Origin: Desulfovibrio sp.
GTDB lineage: Bacteria > Desulfobacterota > Desulfovibrionia > Desulfovibrionales > Desulfovibrionaceae
Reading direction: 5' to 3'
DNA length: 14,339 nucleotides
NCBI GenBank assembly: GCA_009773975.1
Contig: VSMX01000051.1
Coordinates: 1 to 14,339 of the forward strand
This document shows positions 1 through 7,169 of this stretch, in pieces. Made by a program: the position numbers and the translations under genes. The notes beneath the pieces are model-generated. The model did no database searches and was not told the DNA's origin. It worked only from the letters and a program-made list of their open reading frames with translations. Within the stretch, counting starts at the first letter, position 1. The number at the start of each line of letters is the position of its first letter.

Positions 1-617
1 GCCTGATGAATGCTTGCGCCGGTGGCAAGGCCTTCGCATATTGCTATTGGCTTTTCCTGCTGTCCCTGAATGACAAAATGGCCTCCCTGAACTTTGCCGC
101 CAACAAGAAAGCGTTTTGAGCCATCAGGGTAAATGCGCTGCAAACTTTGCAGCGTGCCGTTATCGTGCAGAACTGGAACAAGCAGCGCGCCATCATTATT
201 TTGGCGGATGCCTTCCAGTGGGGATATGCCTTTTTTCCGCAAATACGGATGTTCAGGGCTGCATGTTTTTGCGGCTTTCCATTCCGTTTTGGCCTGTTGA
301 GCGGCTTCAATATGGCGTCTTGCGCATTCGGCCTCACGCTGGCGTTTTATGATTCTCTGCCGTTCCTGCCATGCAATAAGTTCAGATGGTGAAAATGTTT
401 GCTTTTCATCGGCGCAATATGTTTCCTGTTCTCCTGTTTCCCAGTTGCACCACCAGAGAGTTGTCGGTTTGTCCAGGTGAGCGATATACGCGCCATTTTG
501 CTTGCGTGGCTTGCTTTCGGTAGGGCAGCGGTGAAGATTGCCGTCAGCTAGGATTTCTTCCGGTACAAGGCCATGCTCATGAAGCACATTCTGAAAGGAT
601 TGCAGTACATTATTCAT
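1..617 (-). CDS. Toprim-type replication primase, N-terminal part (runs off window)
   Basis: An open frame starts at ATG 617-615 and stays open to the left edge, giving the first 205 residues of a larger protein. Residues 30-70 hold a degraded zinc-ribbon-like region (RCPTE, WWCNWETGEQETYC). Residues about 85-115 are a charged helical linker, followed by the HPYLRKKGI motif common in phage and plasmid primases. The visible part ends in AICEGLATGASIHQ, the first Toprim motif, whose acidic residue is catalytic in this family. From family knowledge the product probably primes replication of the element, and the unseen C-terminus may carry a helicase (P4 alpha-like). The start overlaps the end of the AlpA-like gene by 8 bases, so the two are probably co-transcribed and translationally coupled. 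Primase class is fairly sure; the exact family is not. Confidence 0.8.
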   Translation of the reverse strand, partial: MNNVLQSFQNVLHEHGLVPEEILADGNLHRCPTESKPRKQNGAYIAHLDKPTTLWWCNWETGEQETYCADEKQTFSPSELIAWQERQRIIKRQREAECARRHIEAAQQAKTEWKAAKTCSPEHPYLRKKGISPLEGIRQNNDGALLVPVLHDNGTLQSLQRIYPDGSKRFLVGGKVQGGHFVIQGQQEKPIAICEGLATGASIHQ

Positions 618-816
618 GGCTGCCTTCCTTGCCCGCGTTTTCAATGAAAGCCTTGATTTCCTCGGCGCGCCAGACTGTTGTGCGTGGACCGAGTTTCAGG
701 GGTTTTGGATAGCGGCCATTTGCGCAGCCTTTCCACCATGCGCTTTTGCTGATGGGGAAAAATTCAAGAATCTGGTGAAGCCTGAGAAAACCTGTGGCGG
801 GTATTTGTGTCGCCAT
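610..816 (-). CDS. AlpA-family excisionase/transcriptional regulator
   Basis: This 68-residue protein has the layout of the AlpA (phage CP4-57 regulator) family: FLRLHQILEFFPISKSAWW (helix-turn-helix, residues 10-28), then GRYPKPLKLGPRTTVWR (wing), then a short helix. AlpA relatives are MerR-like winged-helix proteins that activate int or act as excisionases for P4-like integrated elements. The start at 816 has a good ribosome site: GGAGGT, 6 bases upstream. The gene lies between the integrase and the primase on the same strand and overlaps the primase by 8 bases. Its partners are probably the intact integrase and the repeats just upstream (905-953). Confident in family; the activator versus excisionase role is inferred. 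Confidence 0.88.
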   Translation of the reverse strand: MATQIPATGFLRLHQILEFFPISKSAWWKGCANGRYPKPLKLGPRTTVWRAEEIKAFIENAGKEGSHE

Positions 817-851
817 AGCATTACCTCCATGTCAAAATGATATTTACGGAG

Positions 852-861
852 TGCTATAGCA
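852..861. promoter_or_regulatory. Palindrome upstream of alpA, possible extended -10
   Basis: A perfect 10-base palindrome, TGCTATAGCA, lies 36 bases upstream of the alpA start. Read leftward it also contains TG-C-TATAGC, which fits an extended -10 element, although no good -35 was found at the usual distance. It may be the alpA promoter, an operator, or both. Weak on its own. Confidence 0.3.
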
Positions 862-904
862 GATATTTATTCAATTAATCCATACAGCTAGGTATATTCC
901 AATA

Positions 905-953
905 AAGTCTCATGGGCCATTATGAAGTCCAGTTGGCTCCTGTAAAGTCCAGT
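905..953. repeat. Three AAGTC repeats with exact 20-base period
   Basis: AAGTC begins at 905, 925 and 945. The last two copies share nine bases, AAGTCCAGT; the first reads AAGTCTCAT. A 20-base period is about two helical turns, so a protein could bind all copies on one face of the DNA. They lie between the alpA start and the integrase terminator. Likely roles are AlpA or integrase arm sites, or iterons of the element's origin. The repeats are seen directly; the role is inferred. Confidence 0.5.
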
Positions 954-1010
954 AAAAAATTAATTTTTTTGGAAAATTTTTGTTTTGCTGGGCTGTTTTG
1001 GATAAAAACA

Positions 1011-1039
1011 AAAGGCATGGCGACTCGTCCATGCCCTTT
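1011..1039 (-). terminator. Intrinsic terminator of the intact integrase
   Basis: AAAGGCATGG and CCATGCCCTTT pair around an 8-base loop with one bulged base. Read leftward the hairpin is followed by a T-rich stretch (TTTTGTTTTTAT after the stem begins). It sits 29 bases past the integrase stop codon. Confidence 0.65.
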
Positions 1040-1067
1040 GGAAAACAAAATATCAGATTACAGATTA

Positions 1068-2270
1068 TCAGACGCTCATGCGTAAGCTATCCAGATACGT
1101 GGCCCACCGTTCCATCATGCGGTGCCTTTCCGCAAGATGTTGTGTGCGGTTATATGCCCTGCCGTTAGGGTCGCGCACCATATGAGCAAGTTGGTGTTCT
1201 ATCAAGTCGTAACGCTCCCCCAGCACCTCATCAAGCAGCGTCCGCGCCATTGCCCGGAAACCATGTGGCGTCATTTCCTGCGCTGTTATTCCCATAGCGC
1301 GCAGCGCGGCAAGCAGGGCGGTTTTTGCCATTGGCTTGCCTTTTTGCCAATTGTGGGGAAATACCCATTCCTGATGGCCGGTATAGGCATACAGCGTTTT
1401 CAAAATTCTCATTACCTGCGGCGCAAGCGGCACAATATGCGGCGTGCCTGTCTTGCTGGTGGTGTAGCGCCATTCACAGGCGTCAAAGTCAATATCAGCC
1501 CATCTGGCCTGTTGCAGTTCTCCAGGACGCACAAAAACATAGGGAGCGATTTTCAGGGCGCTGGAAACCACAAGACTGCCGGGGTAGGCGTCTATGGTTC
1601 TCAAAAGCCTGCCAACTTCTTTGGGATCTGTCATGGCCACAAAATGTTTTGTCTTGTGCGCCCGCAGACAACCGCGAATGGATGGGAGCGGGTCAATCTC
1701 GGCCCTGCCTGTCGCAACTGCAAAACGCATGATCATTCCACAAAGAATGGCGATGCGTTTGGCGGAATACAGTTGCCCTTGTGCCTCCACGCCACGCAAG
1801 AGTTCAAGAAAGTCCGGCCCTTTCATCTGTCCTATGGGTCTTTTGCCGATAATCGGGAAAACAAATTTGTCCAGCAGCACTTCATAGATGTGCATGGATT
1901 TCTGTTTGATTTTTGTGGAGTGAATTTCAATCCATTCCCGCGTAACCGCCTCAAAGGTATTGCGGGCGCTTTTGGCGCGTTCCGCCTTTTCTTCCTGTCT
2001 GGCGACTCCCGGATCAATGCCCACCGCTTTCTGCGCTCTGGCCTCATCACGCATTTTTCTGGCCTGTTCCAAAGTGACAGCCGGATAATTGCCAAAAGAA
2101 AGCAGACTTTCCTTGCCGTCATTTTTGCGGTATTTCATTTTCCAGTGCTTACCACCGGAAGGATTGACCTGCAAAAACAGTCCACCGCCATCGAAAAGCT
2201 TGTACATCTTCTCTTTGGGCTTTGCGTTATTTACCTGTGTGGCCGTCAGCGGTTTTATCAATCTTGCCAA
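1068..2270 (-). CDS. int: P4-type tyrosine integrase (intact copy)
   Basis: A 400-residue site-specific recombinase expected to integrate and excise the element. The N-terminus (LTATQVNNAKPKEKMYKLFDGGGLFL, given here in part as residues 8-33) is the typical arm-binding DUF4102 domain. A core-binding SAM-like domain spans about 105-195. The catalytic set is visible: R248 (VRPGE), K273 (TSKTGTPH), H336 and R339 (HGFR), H363 (LAH) and Y373 (RAYNR). I place the start at TTG 2270: GGAGG sits 8 bases upstream, and the protein then begins MARLIKPLTATQ, matching MARLVKPLTATQ of the neighbouring broken copy. An upstream start at 2324 would add 18 residues with no homology. Lies directly downstream of the disrupted paralogue. 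Confidence 0.93.
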   Translation of the reverse strand: MARLIKPLTATQVNNAKPKEKMYKLFDGGGLFLQVNPSGGKHWKMKYRKNDGKESLLSFGNYPAVTLEQARKMRDEARAQKAVGIDPGVARQEEKAERAKSARNTFEAVTREWIEIHSTKIKQKSMHIYEVLLDKFVFPIIGKRPIGQMKGPDFLELLRGVEAQGQLYSAKRIAILCGMIMRFAVATGRAEIDPLPSIRGCLRAHKTKHFVAMTDPKEVGRLLRTIDAYPGSLVVSSALKIAPYVFVRPGELQQARWADIDFDACEWRYTTSKTGTPHIVPLAPQVMRILKTLYAYTGHQEWVFPHNWQKGKPMAKTALLAALRAMGITAQEMTPHGFRAMARTLLDEVLGERYDLIEHQLAHMVRDPNGRAYNRTQHLAERHRMMERWATYLDSLRMSV

Positions 2271-2278
2271 GATGTTAT

Positions 2279-2283
2279 CCTCC
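2279..2283 (-). promoter_or_regulatory. Ribosome site fixing the TTG start of int
   Basis: Leftward GGAGG stands 8 bases before TTG 2270. The equivalent position in the paralogue is TGGAG before ATG 3651, so the two initiation regions align and the TTG is the likely true start. Confidence 0.75.
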
Positions 2284-2304
2284 AGAAAACGAACTCCTAC
2301 CAAG

Positions 2305-2361
2305 ACCCCTACACAAAACTCCACGACCCCAATATGAACCCCTATACAGGGTTTATGTCAA
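2305..2361 (-). promoter_or_regulatory. int upstream region: TTGACA plus ACCCCT boxes
   Basis: On the plus strand ACCCCT or ACCCCA boxes start at 2305, 2326 and 2338, followed by TGTCAA at 2356-2361. Read leftward this gives a consensus -35 TTGACA, then AGGGGT-type boxes, leading to the TTG start. The paralogous integrase has the same layout at 3681-3730. Probably the int promoter with integrase or regulator binding sites over it; no clear -10 was chosen. Confidence 0.45.
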
Positions 2362-2421
2362 GAGTTTTCTGTGGACTTCGCTGGACGGCTATTTTTAGAA
2401 ATGCATTGATATTACTGGATT

Positions 2422-3651
2422 TCAGGATGTGGATGGATACTGGTGGAGTGTCTTGAGCTGGTCCAGATAGTCAGCCCACCTGTTCATCATGCGTCTGCGC
2501 TCCTCGATATGCTCGGTGCGGTTGTAGGCGCGGCCATTGGGGTCGCGGACGGTATGGGCAAGCTGGTGTTCTATAAGGTCGTACCGCTCCCGCAAGACTT
2601 CATCCAGAAGCGTCCTTGCGGTTGCCCGGAAGCCGTGGATGCACATTTCTTCAGGCGTGTAACCCATGCGCCGCAAAGCCCCCACCATTGTCACCTCGCT
2701 GATGGGCTGGGTGTAGTCACGCATATTGGGAAACAGCAATTCGCCGTTGCCCGTGCCGATTTTCAGTTTTTCCAGAATTGCCATCACCTGCGGAGCCAGC
2801 GGCACAATATGGGGCGTGTTCGTTTTACTGACCGTGTACCGCCATTCGCAGGTATCAAAATTGATTTGCTCCCAGCGGGCGTTTATAAGCTCATTTGTCC
2901 GCACAAAGACATAGGGCATGATTTGCATGGCATAGCGCACGGCAAAATAGCCCCTCCCCCCGCCATATCCGTCAATCCTCACAAGCAGCTTGCCGAGTTC
3001 AAGCGGATCAAGAATTGTTGAGCGGTGGGTTACCTTGTGAGTGCGTAAAAGTATGCGAAGCGAGGGAATGGGGTCGATTTCAAGGACGCCCATAGCGATT
3101 GCGAATTGCATGACCTGGCTGCACAACTGGCAAGCCTATCTGGATGTGGCTGTCTTGTCCTCTTTTTCAAGTTCTTTCATTGGCGCGAGAATATCAGCCG
3201 ACCTTATATCCCTGATGTGCATGTGCCCAAGGGAGGGAAGCAGATTCCGATCCATGACGCCCCGATATTGACGCATTGTCTTTGGTGAAACCTTGCTTTC
3301 CGCAAGCTCCATCCATTTGGCGGCCAGTGCGCCAAAAGAGTTTTTGCTCATGGATTCCCGCTCGGCCTTTTCCTGCCGCCTGACTTCGCCGGGGTCTTTT
3401 CCGGCGGCTTTTTGCGTTCTGGCCTCATCGCGCTTGCGCCTCGCCTGTTCGAGCGATACCTCCGGGAACGCGCCAAAAGACAAAAGGCTTTCCTTGCCGT
3501 TGGCCTGTCTGAATTTCATTTTCCAGTGCTTGCCGCCGCTGGGGGTAACATGCAGAAACAGCCCTCCGCCATCAAACAGCTTGTAAGGCTTGTCCTTTGG
3601 CTTGGCGTTCTGTACCTGTGTGGCTGTGAGCGGTTTTACAAGTCTTGCCAT
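2422..3651 (-). pseudogene. P4-type tyrosine integrase, interrupted by an in-frame TAG
   Basis: One continuous reading frame of 410 codons begins at ATG 3651 and ends at the stop at 2422, broken only by TAG at 3138-3136 (codon 172). The first part is the arm-binding domain (MARLVKPLTATQVQNAKPKD) and part of the core-binding domain. The second part carries the catalytic residues: VRTNE arginine, SKTNTPH lysine, HGFR, LAH and the RAYNR tyrosine. It aligns end to end with the intact neighbour, with near-identical stretches such as ERYDLIEHQLAH. A single C-to-T change (CAG to TAG) would explain it. A TTG at 3126 could restart the second part, but it would lack the N-terminal domain. UAG read-through or pyrrolysine insertion is a less likely alternative. 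Probably a dead remnant of an earlier integration. Confidence 0.85.
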
Positions 3652-3680
3652 GATGATTTTCTCCAGAATTTGTGGTTTTT

Positions 3681-3730
3681 GCCCCTCAAAACTTACCCCT
3701 AAATTGACCCCTATATGGGCTGGATGTCAA
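3681..3730 (-). promoter_or_regulatory. Upstream region of the broken integrase: TTGACA plus CCCCT boxes
   Basis: CCCCT boxes start at 3681 (GCCCCT), 3695 and 3707 (ACCCCT), followed by TGTCAA at 3725-3730. Leftward this gives TTGACA followed by iterated AGGGGT, as upstream of the intact integrase. The last box-to-TGTCAA block (ACCCCTATA...ATGTCAA) is the best conserved part. In P4-type elements the attachment site lies on this promoter side of int, so the element boundary may be close by. Confidence 0.45.
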
Positions 3731-3801
3731 TGGTTTTTGGGACACCTTATTGGAGGAACTTTTTCACAACTATTTGAAATACAAGATATATTGGACATGA
3801 C

Positions 3802-3818
3802 TAGACCTGCCTGGTCTA
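3802..3818. terminator. Small hairpin downstream of the MerR gene
   Basis: TAGACC and GGTCTA pair around a 5-base loop in an AT-rich stretch between the broken integrase promoter and the end of the MerR-type gene. There is no T-run, so terminator function is uncertain. The rest of 3731-3887 shows nothing coding. Confidence 0.25.
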
Positions 3819-3887
3819 TGATATAAATTCTTCATAAGTAATTTCATTATGCAATATCTGTATCAATACGCTCTTATTGTGATGATT

Positions 3888-4328
3888 TTAATGTGTTTTT
3901 TGGCATTTCATTTTTTGACAGTATTTACAGTTTTCTCCGTCAATAAGACTTTTGAGTATTCCACATCCCTCCTTCTTTCCGCCATCACACTTATGATAAA
4001 GATTTTCAAGATGATTTTTCAAATGGATGAGATCATCTATTTGCTTTTCAACATCTTCTATATGTTGTTTGATAAGTGCATTTATCCAGTCACAACTGGA
4101 GTTGGGATTGTCATTAAAGGCAAGTAGAGCCCGGATTTCAGAAAGGCTCATACCATGTTGCCTGCAATGACGAATAAAACGAAGTCGTGTAATATCATCA
4201 TCTTCGTAGATACGATAATTTCCTTCTGTCCGTTCAGGCTTTTTCAGCAGTCCTTCCTTTTCATAGTAACGAATGGTGACAACTTCACATCCGGTCATTT
4301 TGGCCAGTTCCCCGATTTTGACTTTCAT
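3888..4328 (-). CDS. cadR: MerR-family Cd/Pb/Zn-responsive regulator (CadR/PbrR-like)
   Basis: A 146-residue MerR-type activator. The winged-helix domain is residues 1-70 (IGELAKMTGCEVVTIRYYE; GNYRIYEDDD; MSLSEIRALL). A dimerisation coiled coil spans about 80-115. Metal-site cysteines C79, C114 and C122 match the three conserved in CadR and PbrR, and the tail adds C134, C137 and C142 plus a final histidine. Such proteins bind a long-spacer promoter and twist it open when loaded with metal. I chose ATG 4328 because GGGAGG lies just upstream and the protein then begins MKVKIGELAK; an earlier start at 4379 adds 17 unrelated residues. It is divergent from the ATPase it should control. The gene looks AT-richer than its surroundings, consistent with transfer. 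Exact metal preference cannot be read from sequence. Confidence 0.9.
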   Translation of the reverse strand: MKVKIGELAKMTGCEVVTIRYYEKEGLLKKPERTEGNYRIYEDDDITRLRFIRHCRQHGMSLSEIRALLAFNDNPNSSCDWINALIKQHIEDVEKQIDDLIHLKNHLENLYHKCDGGKKEGCGILKSLIDGENCKYCQKMKCQKTH

Positions 4329-4429
4329 ATACCCTCCCTCTGACACGGCGTGACATCGACAAAAGATGATTTTCCACATCCTGCCTGAAACCTGCGGTCA
4401 GAAAATTTTGTAAAATGTAAGTTTTGCCC

Positions 4430-4460
4430 TTGACCCTATAGGGGCTATAGGCCCTATCGT
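4430..4460 (+). promoter_or_regulatory. MerR-type promoter and operator of the metal ATPase gene
   Basis: TTGACC (-35, 4430-4435) and TATCGT (-10, 4455-4460) are separated by 19 bases, the overlong spacing diagnostic of MerR-controlled promoters. The spacer holds the inverted repeat CCTATAG-GGG-CTATAGG centred between the two elements. The core resembles my recollection of the CadR and PbrR operators (ACCCTATAG...). The 3' arm departs from perfect symmetry at its outer bases (GGCCCT instead of GGGT). Confidence 0.88.
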
Positions 4461-4482
4461 CTGCTTATGGCAAGAACAAATG

Positions 4483-4502
4483 GGGCATCCCGTAAAATGC
4501 CC
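4483..4502 (+). promoter_or_regulatory. Leader hairpin before the cadA ribosome site
   Basis: GGGCAT and ATGCCC form a 6-base stem with an 8-base loop, 4 bases before the GGAGGAG ribosome site at 4507-4513. It falls inside the predicted short leader of the ATPase mRNA. It could tune translation or stability; function is untested. Confidence 0.35.
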
Positions 4503-4506
4503 TTAT

Positions 4507-4513
4507 GGAGGAG
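4507..4513 (+). promoter_or_regulatory. Ribosome site fixing the cadA start at 4517
   Basis: GGAGGAG stands 3 bases before ATG 4517. An in-frame ATG at 4505 overlaps this site, so the later ATG is the likely start. Confidence 0.7.
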
Positions 4514-4516
4514 ACT

Positions 4517-7135
4517 ATGAGCAGTGATACGCTGGTGCGGTGCCCTTGCGGCGACTATCACCCATTCGGATTTGTCTGTGAAAAGGCGCAGCACGTAAGC
4601 AAGCATCTTGCGGACAGGCATGAACACAGCCGCCATGACCATGCGGACACATGTTGCGACCACGCACATGAGCATACTCATGACCATGCTCTTGGAGATT
4701 GCTGCGGGCATGAACACGCTGATCCGCAAAGTATTGATTGGGGAACACTTGGCGAGGCTTCAGCGACACGCGCCATCTACCGCATTGTCAACATGGATTG
4801 TCCTATGGAGGAGGCGCTCATCAGGAAAAAACTCGCAACCGTCCCTGGCATCACCGGGCTTGAATTCAACCTTATGCAACGGGTGCTTACCGTCAATCAC
4901 GAACTTCCTTCAACTGATACCATTGAAGCCGCACTGAAGGCCATCGACATGACGCCGGAACCTCTTGCCGCCCCCAACGGGGCGGAAGCGGTTTTTTCGG
5001 TCAATGGGATGGACTGCCCCGTGGAAGAAAAATTGATCCGAAGCAAACTTGCCGGAATGCCAGGCGTGCTCGGTCTTGATTTCAACCTGATGCAGCGCGT
5101 GTTGAAAGTTCGCCATGAACCTTGGGCTCTTCCTGCCATATCCGCAGCCTTGGCGTCCCTGAATATGGATGCCAGGCTGCTTGATGCGCAGTCAGAGGAC
5201 ATCAGCGCCATTCCAGCCCCCAAAATTCCCTGGAAAAAACTCGCCGTTGCCGGGATATTCGCCGCATTGTCGGAAGGCGCGGAACTCATCCATGAATGGG
5301 GAGCAAAACCCTTTGGGCTGGATATGTCAGCGTGGACGTTGGGAGCTTACCCTGTACTGGAATATCTGCCCTTGCTCTTTGCCGTCATCGCCATTGCGCT
5401 GGGCGGACTGACAACCTACAGAAAAGGCTGGCTGGCCGTCTCCAATCTCAATCTGAACATCAATGCGCTTATGTCCGTCGCTGTCACGGGAGCCGTTCTC
5501 ATCGGGCAGTTCCCTGAAGCGGCAATGGTCATGGTGCTGTTCAATGTGTCGGAAGCCATTGAAGCAAAGGCCCTGGACAGGGCGCGCAACGCCATCAAGA
5601 ACCTTCTTGCCCTTGCGCCTGATACCGCCACGGTATTGCGTGAGGATGGAAGCTGGCGCGAAATGGATATCCGCGAAGTGGCGGTCGGCAGTCGTGTGCG
5701 TGTGAAACCCGGCGAGAAAATCGCCCTTGACGGCCTTGTGGTTTCCGGCCGTTCGATGGTCAACCAGGCTCCCATCACCGGCGAGAGCATGCCGGTGGAA
5801 AAGAAAGCGGGAGATCCGGTGTATGCCGGAACAATCAACGAATCTGGCTCCTTTGAGTTTGACGTAACCGCGGCGGCTACAAACTCCACTCTTGCGCGCA
5901 TCATCCATGCCGTGGAGGAAGCGCAGGGAGGCCGCGCCCCCATGCAGCGTTTGGTTGACGCGTTTGCCAGATATTATACTCCCGCTGTTTTCCTTGTCTC
6001 CATTCTTTCCGCCATCATTCCCCCGCTGTTTCTGGGCGGCTCGTGGATGGAATCCATATATACCGCGCTGGTTGTGCTCGTTATCGGCTGCCCGTGCGCC
6101 CTGGTCATTTCCACCCCGGTCAGCATTGTCAGCGGCATGGCCGCCGCCACCCGCTATGGCATTCTGATCAAGGGCGGCATGTTCCTTGAGCAGGGCAGAC
6201 TCCTCAACTGGCTGGCTCTGGATAAAACCGGAACCATTACCTATGGCAAACCCCGCCAGACCGACCTTATTCTCACAGGGCAAGAAAGCGAAAAACGCGC
6301 CAGAACCTTTGCGGCCAGTCTTGCCGCGCGTTCAGACCATCCCGTCTCCAAAGCCATCGCGCAGGCCGCGAAGGAATCCGGTGTCCAGCCGCTTCCGGTG
6401 GAAGATTTTACCGCTCTTCCCGGTCAGGGAACAAGCGGCATCATCGACGGGAAAAAGTGGTTCATGGGCAACCACAGGATGGTTGAATCCCTGAAACTTT
6501 GCTCTGAACAGCTCGAAAAACAGATATTCCACCTTGAAAAACAGGGCAAAACTGTTGTGGCCCTTATGAATGAAAACGGTGTTCAATGCCTGCTCGCCGT
6601 GGCCGATACTGTCAAGGAAAGTAGCCTGGAAGCTCTCAGGGAAATGAAAAAGCTCGGCGTGAAGACCGTCATGCTGACGGGGGACAACGAACACACGGCG
6701 CAAGTCATCGCCGCGCAGGTGGGCGTGGATGAATTTCGGGCCAATCTGCTCCCGGAAGACAAGCTTGCCGTTATTGAACAGCTTGAACAGCGTGGCGAAA
6801 AGGTCGGCATGGTGGGCGACGGCATCAACGATGCTCCCGCGCTGGCCAAAGCCAATGTTGGTTTCGCAATGGCTGGCGGAGGCACCGATACCGCCATTGA
6901 AACCGCCGATGTGGCGCTTATGGATGACGACCTGAGGAAAATTCCCCGCTTCATCCGCCTGTCCAGATCGACCTATGCCATTCTGGTGCAGAATATTTCC
7001 CTGGCCCTCGGCGTCAAGGCCCTGTTCTTCGCCCTGACCTTCACCGGCAACGCGACCATGTGGATGGCCGTCTTCGCTGACGTGGGCACGGCCCTTCTGG
7101 TGGTGGCCAATGGATTGAGGGCCATGCGGAAATAA
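4517..7135 (+). CDS. cadA: P1B-2 type Zn/Cd/Pb-exporting ATPase
   Basis: An 872-residue inner-membrane pump that exports divalent soft metals using ATP. Order: Cys/His-rich tail 1-69 (CPC at 9-11, CC at 46-47 and 62-63, many HxH); two heavy-metal-associated domains, each with a DCPxEE site (C95, C167); membrane segments from about 243; TGES phosphatase loop at 421-424; metal-site CPC at 525-527; phosphorylated D569 (DKTGT); HP at 608-609; TGDN at 721-724; GDGIND at 767-772; K834 and D855 in the last membrane pair. CPC together with these K and D residues marks the ZntA/CadA class rather than copper pumps. The start at 4517 is set by GGAGGAG. It is divergent from its MerR regulator, and a small damaged gene follows 34 bases on. 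Class is sure; which metal dominates is inferred. Confidence 0.95.
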   Translation: MSSDTLVRCPCGDYHPFGFVCEKAQHVSKHLADRHEHSRHDHADTCCDHAHEHTHDHALGDCCGHEHADPQSIDWGTLGEASATRAIYRIVNMDCPMEEALIRKKLATVPGITGLEFNLMQRVLTVNHELPSTDTIEAALKAIDMTPEPLAAPNGAEAVFSVNGMDCPVEEKLIRSKLAGMPGVLGLDFNLMQRVLKVRHEPWALPAISAALASLNMDARLLDAQSEDISAIPAPKIPWKKLAVAGIFAALSEGAELIHEWGAKPFGLDMSAWTLGAYPVLEYLPLLFAVIAIALGGLTTYRKGWLAVSNLNLNINALMSVAVTGAVLIGQFPEAAMVMVLFNVSEAIEAKALDRARNAIKNLLALAPDTATVLREDGSWREMDIREVAVGSRVRVKPGEKIALDGLVVSGRSMVNQAPITGESMPVEKKAGDPVYAGTINESGSFEFDVTAAATNSTLARIIHAVEEAQGGRAPMQRLVDAFARYYTPAVFLVSILSAIIPPLFLGGSWMESIYTALVVLVIGCPCALVISTPVSIVSGMAAATRYGILIKGGMFLEQGRLLNWLALDKTGTITYGKPRQTDLILTGQESEKRARTFAASLAARSDHPVSKAIAQAAKESGVQPLPVEDFTALPGQGTSGIIDGKKWFMGNHRMVESLKLCSEQLEKQIFHLEKQGKTVVALMNENGVQCLLAVADTVKESSLEALREMKKLGVKTVMLTGDNEHTAQVIAAQVGVDEFRANLLPEDKLAVIEQLEQRGEKVGMVGDGINDAPALAKANVGFAMAGGGTDTAIETADVALMDDDLRKIPRFIRLSRSTYAILVQNISLALGVKALFFALTFTGNATMWMAVFADVGTALLVVANGLRAMRK

Positions 7136-7169
7136 CAACCTGTAACTCTCAATACCAAGGAGCAAGATT

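Noticed and set aside
1076..1086. CTCATGCGTAA, the reverse complement of part of the hcp-upstream repeat, inside the integrase 3' end
   Set aside because: It lies in coding sequence 12 kb away with no partner repeat; chance is the simplest explanation.
1122..2456. Long plus-strand open frame (444 codons) opposite the intact integrase
   Set aside because: It is the antisense shadow of the integrase; its translation is rich in Cys, His and Trp with no domain, and the opposite strand has all the catalytic motifs.
3707..3719. Possible second MerR operator (TTGACCCC near TATATGGG)
   Set aside because: No second dyad arm and no 19-base spaced -10; it belongs to the CCCCT box series before the integrase.
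5327..6283. Minus-strand 318-codon frame inside cadA, and a similar one at 6332-7183
   Set aside because: Both are shadows of the ATPase gene; they have no ribosome site or recognisable domain.
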